Origin: Bacteroidales bacterium
Lineage (GTDB): Bacteria; Bacteroidota; Bacteroidia; Bacteroidales; F082
Direction of reading: 5' to 3'
DNA: 48,174 nucleotides
NCBI GenBank assembly: GCA_017508895.1
Contig: JAFWRA010000218.1
Location: 1 to 48,174, forward strand
In this document: positions 33,301-42,300 of the stretch, piece by piece
How positions within the stretch are numbered: position 1 is the first letter of the stretch
Layout: the number at the start of each line of letters is the position of its first letter
Translations under genes and position numbers: made by a program
The notes under the pieces: model-generated
Databases searched by the model: none
The model's input: only the letters and a program-made list of their open reading frames with translations
Told to the model about the DNA's origin: nothing

Positions 33301-36300
33301 GTGCCAATGAGTTAACTGACGTGTTGGGCAACAGTACCATCAAGATGTCGAATGGTACCATCGGCATACCGCGTACCTATAATGATATTATAAGTATTCC
33401 CACCACGAGCCATCTCTTTGGCTCAGGTCTGGGTGACAAACGCGCCTATTTTAACCAGTGGACCAACTCCGACAGCACTAATGTGTACATCACAGGCGGC
33501 ATTGTGTTTGGTTCGGTATTTGGCGGCGGAGAAGATGGACACGTTCTCCGTAATGTCTGTGTGACTGTAAAAGACTCCATCAATGAATCAAACGTTATAT
33601 CAAGTCCCCTTATCGGCACTTGGGGAAACACCTCTTTAGAAGGCAATGTGTACGGCGGCGGTCGTGGCTTCTCGGGTAGCGCCCTTACCGCAGGTAGTGT
33701 TGGTGGCAATACAGAAGTAAACATCGAGGGTGGCACCATGCTCGGCTCTGTTTACGGCGGCGGCAGTCTGGCTTCGGTGGGATCCTATTTCGTTGCCCTT
33801 AATGATCCGAATTACGGTCAACTTCAGGAGAACACCGGTACGGTAACCCACGGTTATACCACCGTCAACATAACTGGCGGTATTATAGGCAACGTCCATG
33901 AGACGGAGCCTATCGGCCAACACCTTACCGGCGGTAATGTGTATGGCGGCTCCAAGGGCGGTTTGACCATGATGGATCAGCAGACCATGAACCCTCGCTG
34001 GCCTTCGTTGGCCAAGGTGAAACAGACTGAAGTTAACATCAGTGGCGATGTGGTCATCAAAGGCGATGTTTTCGGTGGTGGTGAAATTGGTACCGTGCGC
34101 GACTCGGCCAAGGTATTCGTATCAGGCGGTACGCTTATGCGTGACCTCTTTGGCGGCGGCTTCGGTAGCACCAGCACTGAGACAGTTGAACAGTGTGACA
34201 GCACCAATATGACCCCTGTGATGATTGCGGGGCGTGTGTATGGCCGCACCGATGCCACCATTAGCGGCGGCTTGGTGATGCACAATATGTATGGCGGCGG
34301 CGAATTCGCCAAAGTGGGTAACTCAGCCAATCAGGGACAGTCGACGGTCAGCCTTAACGGCGGTGTGGTGGGCTCCCACGTTGGAGAAGGCGCGAACCAG
34401 ACCCTCTTTGGTGGCATGGTCTATGGCGGTGGCATGGGCACTCTGGCCGACACCGCTGTGGCCAAGATACACGGATGTACCTATATCTATGACACGTTGT
34501 CCAACAACACCCAAAGCCCTGCCCATGTGCTTGGACACATTTACGGCGGCAGCGATATGGCTCAGGTGCAGAAAAACACTTATCTCACTCTCGGCAGCGT
34601 TGAGGTGGGTACCTTGGCGAATGCCACAGGAACTGTCACGAAGACCTTGCCTAACAACACCACCGTGAACCTTTATCAAATCCGTGCACTGGAAGGCGGT
34701 CGTGTGTTTGGTGGTGGACAAGGTACTGATAATGTTAATTATCGACTAGCTGCCTTGGTGATGGGCAACACCTACACTGAAATCACCGGCTCGGCCAAGG
34801 TCAACGGCAGTGTGTATGGCGGTGGCGAGTTGGCCAACGTGGGCTCCGGCACAACACTTGACAACGACAAAAACACTGGTTCGGCCACGGTCGTCATCAG
34901 TGGCGGCATCATCGGCCCATTGAACGGCTCGCAACGCAACGGCAACGTGTTTGGCGGTGGCAAAGGCCATGAAGTCCTATCAGCAATAAACGATGTTTAT
35001 TACGCTACGGTCGATAGCACCCATGTCGTCATTAAGAATGGTGCCGATATTCGAGGCTCTGTCTTCGGTGGTGGTGCCAACGGTCGTGTGCTAGGCAATG
35101 CCTCCACCGACATCCAAGGCGGCACCATCGGTACCACTGGCCTCACCACTTGGGACGGCAACGTGTTTGGTGGCGGTCGTAACATTGATGCCTACAACAA
35201 CACGACGGGTGTCGTGCGTGGCAACACCGACATCCAGATGAGCGCCGGCACTATCATGGCCAATATGTACGGCGGCGGTCGCTTCGGCTCCGTCGGTATG
35301 GACTATAACACCGCCCACACCACCATCGATACCATCGCTGGCAGCGATCATGGCTATGTCAACATCAACATCACTGGCGGCGTCGTCGGCGATGCCTATG
35401 TGCAGTATTTGGGCCATTATGCCAATGGCTCCGAAATGCCGCGTACTGGTTACGTGTTCGGCGGTGGCCGTGGCATCATGGAAGAGGACAAGGTTGACAA
35501 GCTTGGCAATGTGAAAGGCACTACCGTCACGGTGGGTGGCGATGCCCTTGTGAAGTCGTCGGTGTATGGCGGCTCAGAAAGGGGTGTCGTCTATAAGAAC
35601 ACACTTGTCAGGATGACGGGTGATGCAGAAGTGGGCGAGGCTTCTGAATTGATGGCGCTCCACCGTGGCGACGTGTACGGCGGCGGTTGTGGCTACGACT
35701 CCATCGCTCAAGGCAACACCTACGTCTTCTTGCCTGAGGCAGGTAGCGTGAAAGGCAACACGCGCGTCGAGATGGATGGTAGTAAGGTGTACGGCAACAT
35801 CTATGGCGCTGGCCGTCTGACTGACGTTGTAGGTCATTCCACCGTCAAGATCAGTGGTGGCGAAGTGGGTTGGGAACGCACGGCTCAACAGATTTTGGCT
35901 AAGCCAGACTTCGGCTATGTGTATGCCGCAGGCCGTGGCGAACCACAAGAACGCTTCAAGACCTGGACGACGGTTGACAGCACCTACGCCGAAGTGAGCG
36001 GTGGCCAGATTTGGTCCAGCTTGAACGGCGGTGGCGAGGAAGGCCACGTCATCCGCAATACGCATGTGGTGGTGAAAGGCGGCATTATCGGTACAACGGG
36101 CACCACTGGCAACGATGGCAACGTGTTCGGTGCCGGTCGAGGCAAGAATCCTCTAATCACTGGCGTGGGTTCGGCTGCCGTGAGTGGCAACACCCAAGTC
36201 GACATTCAAGACGGACGCATTCTGGGTTCCGTGTTCGGCGGCGGCAACAGCGGTTCCGTCGGTGTGTATTTCATCGACGATATCGTCAATAACATCCATG

Positions 36301-39300
36301 CTGGCGACACCATCCAAGGCACCGACCATGGCTACACCCTGGTTAACGTCAGTGGCGGTACGATTGGTCACGAAGATAATACCGGTCGCACAGGCGGCAA
36401 CGTGTACGGCGGATGCCGGGGCGTGGTTGTCGCTCCTAGCGAGGACGAGAATTCGGTCTTTAATAACATGTCGCACGTGAAGCAGACCGAAGTGAACATC
36501 TTCGAGGCTGGTGGAAAACAAACCTTCATCATGGGTTCGGTGTTCGGTGGCGGCGAGGACGGCCATGTCTTCAAGGACACCTACGTCAACGTGAGCGACG
36601 GCCAGATTGGCGGTTTAGCATACTCCTCAAGTCCTGCACTGTGCAGCGACCGTTACCACGGCAACGTGTACGGCGGCGGTCGTGGCTTGGACACCTACAC
36701 CGATGCGACGGGTATCCATTATAGCACTACTGCTGGTGTGGTGTATGGCAACACCAACGTGTTTATTGAGGGTGGCTACATTACCCGCAATGTGTATGGC
36801 GGAGGCAACATGTCGTCGGTCGGCATAGCCAGTGAACAGCCCGTTAATGGCGTTTACAAGACAGGTTTGGCCAAGGTGACTATCGCTGGAGGCACTGTCG
36901 GCGTCAGCCCCGATTTAACCAACGTCAATGGCATGGTGTTTGGCTCGGCACACGGTAAGGCGGGCGAAGCCTACAAGGATCTGGCCATGGTGAAGAATAC
37001 TGAGGTTCTAATCACCGGCGATGCCCAAATCAAGGGCTCGGTGTTCGGCTCCGGCGAGGACGGCCACACGCGTCTGCGCTCCAATGTAATCGTTGGCAAC
37101 GGTGGAGGTTACACCTGCAATGGCCTCGTTATCGGTACCACGGGTGCCTCGGGCATCGACGGTAACGTGTATGGCGGCGGTCGTGGCTTGGATATCGATG
37201 AAAGTGGCAACATAAGCTCAACCGCTGGTATCGTTGGCATCAGCACCTCCATCTTAATTAATAACGGAACGGTATTGGGTTCGGTGTTTGGCGGTGGAAA
37301 TATGGCCTCAATAGGCTATGAACTTGTCTTGGATACCCTCTCCGACGGTACCATCATCTGGGATAATATCCCTGACGACTACGGCAAGGCCACTGTCACC
37401 GTGACAGGCAATGCCACCGTTGGTTCTTCCACCAGCGAGCTCGAAAACGGCAACGTGTTCGGCTCAGGAAAGGGCCGCATGGGAACAGACTTTGCCAGTC
37501 TATCCTACGTGAATGAGACTGAGGTCTTGGTCAACGGCAACGCGAAAGTGTATGGATCGGTGTTTGGCGGTGGCGAAGATGGTCACGTGAGAGCTTGCCT
37601 CGTTTCGGACTACCCCGAAGACACTATCAAACCCGGTAACACCCATGTCACCATTGCCGAAAATGCTGTCATCGGTGACGAAAGTGTGCAATCGAGTGCC
37701 ATGAAGGGCAACGTGTATGGCGGCGGCCGTGGCTTGGACAAAGACCACTTAGGCAACAACAGCCCGACTGCAGGTGTAGTGGAAGGCAATACCAAGGTCG
37801 ACATCTTGAACGGCACCATTTGGAGAAGCGTCTTCGGCGGCGGCAACGAGAGCGTGGTGAAAGGCCAGAGGGTGACCAACGTCTTGAACGGCACGATACA
37901 CGCCGACGTACACGGTGGCAGCAATGCCATCCCATCCGACAATGCACTTTGGGCACATGGCGGTCTGAAGACGGTGAATGTCCGTGGAGGTTATGTGATG
38001 GGCAACGTGTACGGCTGTAGCCACAGCTCTAACGACGGCGAGGTGGAACAAAGCCAAGCAAATGCTAAAAAATGGACCTCTTTCGTCAACATCAACGGCG
38101 GAACCATCGACGGCAGCGTTCATGGCGCTGGCTATGCTGGCTTGGTGAATGGCTCGGTGTGCGTCAACATTGGTAAAGATGCCATCCTGAACGCACCCAA
38201 CAAGGTTTACAATGTAAACTACAATAAACCCCATACTGGAAGTTGGGATCAGACGGGAATAAACCCTGTTGAGCCTACAGTCTCCACCCTCGTTATCGGT
38301 GGCTCAGTCTATGGCGGCTCCAACTTCTACGGTACCCAAACTACCAATGACTGGGACGACTATGACCTGACCGGCTACTCCCTTATCTTCATCGACGGCA
38401 AGGATTATAATACAACGGATAACACTGGCAACTACATGACCATCGGCGGTGGTCTCTTCGGCAGCGGCACCCATACTGAATCAGGCCAGCTGGGACGTCA
38501 CATTCTCCTGAAGGATTACGGAACCCGTAACGAAACCAGCGGTGAAATGACAGCGGCCACCCGTACGTTGACCACCATCCAGCGTGCCAACAACGTCATT
38601 ATTGACCATGCCAACGTCAACTTGAGCGGCCTTCAAGACATCAGCAACGCCGCCAACGAGAATAATTATGGTGTGATGAGGGTGAACGATACCCTCGCCG
38701 TAATCAATGCGAGCGGTATTGTTTTGGGCAGTTCTACCCCAGGTGCATACGCCCACATGGACTCCATATACACGGTGCAAAGCTTGAATCTGGCAAACAG
38801 TAATGCTTCCATCTACGACCACAATCCCTATGAGTTGAAGAAGAACGCGTGGTATTGGTTGGGTATCAAGGATGGTAATAGCTCTGCGCAGCTTTACAAC
38901 ATTTCTGGCACTGGCGGAAATGCCCAAGTGGTTGGTGACCCCTTGACCTTCGCGCAGGAAAACGTTATCCTCTACAACGACACGTCGAAGTTGTGGGTGC
39001 GCTACCATGCTAAACATGAAGGTGACGCTACTTCGAAGCAGTATTACGGCGAGCTGCTTGGTTTCTTCCGCATGAGAGGTGATGAGTACCATCCTGTGCT
39101 AAAAGATACGGTGAGTTTTGCCTATGCCCGCCCGAAAATCATCAACGACCTTGAATTCCAAAACGAAAACCTATCGGATGGCGGATTTATGAGCTATAAT
39201 ATTGATTTCAACTACTTTACGGATGATGGTAATGTATTTACCAAGACCAACCAGTATCCTTATATCAACGTGCTTGACTATACGCGTGGCGATCGTGAAG

Positions 39301-42300
39301 ACTATCGTTTGTGGGTTGATGTAAAACGCGACAGACGCTGGTATGTTGACGGCACCCGTGGCTGGGGTCGCGATGACATGAAGAAGTATGGGGACGATTC
39401 GGGCATCTATCCCGACAAACCCAAGAAGACCCTCTTCGGAAAGGATGCCAACAATAATGGTACAGGTATCGTCAATGAGGTGTACACCTCGAGTTCTTTG
39501 GCATATCTTAACTATTCCCACAAAGATGATGTCATCTATGTCGTCGGAGCTATTTCAGCTGAAGACGAGAAGGAAATGTTGAGAGACGCCGTAAGCGATG
39601 ATGGTCAGACCCGTTATCCGTTGAAGCTTTACCGTTACCCAGGCGGTCACACCATGAGCAACGGCAGGTTGGACTATGGTGGCGCTAAAGTTGCTAATTG
39701 GGGCCATCCCAATGGAGAAGAAGGAGATGCCTATGCCCAAAACCGTGGCCCAGGTGCAAACTATGGTGCCATGCTCAACGTGCAAGCTTCAGAATCCGTC
39801 GAAATGCGGGGCGTCCTCATGGATGGTTTGTATGGCTACACGCCTGCTGACACCTTGTTACATGAAATCTATAACTATAGGTTGCCGGAGGAGAGTAAAT
39901 TCAAACCGTCTCTCGATACACTACCTTTAGTGCTGACCCATCCATATTCAACGCTCTCCATGCATGGTGGCACAGTTTTGAAACGCGGCTACAACAACAG
40001 GAATGCTGAAGAGTGGTACACCGATGCTGATTACAAACCAGAGGTGGTTGTGAATGAACCATTCCATTATCATGGTGGAGCCATCTTCGTGGATTCTCTG
40101 GCCACCGTGAACGTGGGCGGATTGGATTCCATTGTCGGAAACAAGCAATACCTTAAGATTGGGAATGAGGAAGCTGAAATCATCGATTGCAACGTGTATC
40201 TGCCTACCTTCTTCACGCATCTATACATTTCAGATAGCCTGACAGAAGAGACGCGTATTGGCGTGACCAGCCCCAAGCGAAACACGGATGAAGACTATAA
40301 GAAGAATACCTTGTCGCCTGTGGCCAAGGTTACAGATGAGAATAAACCCACATTTGCCGAGGCTGCATGGTTGCACTGCAACTTCCAAGACGACCTGGAA
40401 TGGTTTTTCGTCAATGGACATAGTGATACGACCCGAAGAACTACCTATTATGATCCATTGGATTACAACGGTGATGATGACCAACATCTGAAAGTGTATT
40501 TAGGTTGGACGTGGGCCAATGTGGTGAGGAAGGAGCCAAGTGGCTTTGCCTATAACAATATCGACTCGCGTGAAGACTTGGCCTGGCTCATCAGCAAGTC
40601 CGCTGGAATGAATAGACAAACTGCCATCGATTTCTCCAACATCGACATCGAACAAACCAATGACATAGACCTGAAACAGTATGTTTGGGTTCCATTAGGA
40701 GAGCAGGGGGCGAGTTACGAACCGTTTGCCGGCTCCTTTGATGGTAGGGGACATCTTATCTCTAACCTCAATATCAATTACATTGGTAAGGGAGACTTCA
40801 TTTATGAGCGTACCAATTACGGTATGTTTGGCTATGTCAATAATGACACTATCAACCGCACCTTCGTGGTGAGTGGCGAGGTAATCCCGATGGGCAAGCT
40901 CAGCAATAGCGATATCTATAACATTGGCGGCTTGGTCGGTTACCTTAACGGCAACAATGCAGTAGTCTCCAACAGTGAGGCTGCACTCCAAATCTATTGT
41001 CCTACTTTGGAAGGTCAAAAAGCTGTAGCGGGTGGCTTAGTTGCAAAGATGGAGTCAGGCGAAATCCACTCGTCAATGGCCATGCCTTATATCAAAACGG
41101 GAGCTTCGTCCACGGTGGGTGGTCTGGTGGGTGGTTCCAAAACTGGTAAGATTAGCAATTCATTTGTCAATGCAACCTTCGATGTCGATAGTCGTACTGA
41201 CACAATAGGCGGCTTGTTAGGCACCAACAAGAACACTGTGATGGAGAACTGTTATGTGGCCTTGCATGATTGCGAAGGTCTTACCAGTGACAAGTTCGGT
41301 AGCATCGCATACTATGCTGCAGGCAGCATCGACAGTTGCTATGTTATGCAAAACACAGACTATAACCTCGTTATTGAAGGTGCTTTAGGCGGATATTGTG
41401 GCGATTATGCTCCCGTCGTCAGTGCCGACGAACTTGGTTATATGTATGCCGATAACAGGGTACATGTCGGTTCAACCACCGATACTACTCTCTTCGTGCG
41501 GTTGAACAAGTGGGTGGACTACAATAACAGATCCGGTTACAAATACGCTCGTTGGGCACGTCCTGGCTTGTCGGAAATCAATGGTGACTTGCCGGTCTTG
41601 ATGCTCTACGATTATGATGCGACTGTGAACCATCAAGGTGATTTCCGTAGCATGGGTACCTATGCAGGCGGTCCCGTCTTGCAGTATGGTGGTCCTGTCC
41701 GTGATGGTGATGTAAACGAAGTGGATGCTGCACTTACGCGTCCCAAAGCGGTCGCAGCCAATGAAGACTACTTGTTCATCTATGGCGATGTGAATAGTGT
41801 CGGTACAGACTTGGAAATCACCCAAGCAAAGGTGAGCATCTACGAACATGCAGCCATTTTGTCGGCGGGCAGCCTGTCAAGTTACGACAACACATACGTG
41901 GGTATCACCTTCGACAACTCACGTCGACATGCGCTTTCGTCGCATGGTGTGAATGGCTTGGGAATGCAGGACTTGCCTCGTGACTGGCATATGATGTCGT
42001 CGCCGTTGAGTGATGCTCCTTTGGGCTTCAACTATAAAGACCAAAACGGTGTAGACCATAATAAGGCTGTTCCTGGTCATGATAATTTCAACAGTATTTC
42101 GAATGACCCAATAGGCTTCTTCAACAACCCTTGGGAATCAAATTTGGAATTCAATTGGCTTGCTAATTATCCTGCCAATGACGAATGTGCTGCTGGAGTT
42201 AGCAAACGCTATTGGATGAAGACATTCGACCCTGAAACACAAGGGACCGACGGCTACTTCCCGACCCGACGTGGTAACCTGTTTGATGATAACCTAACTG

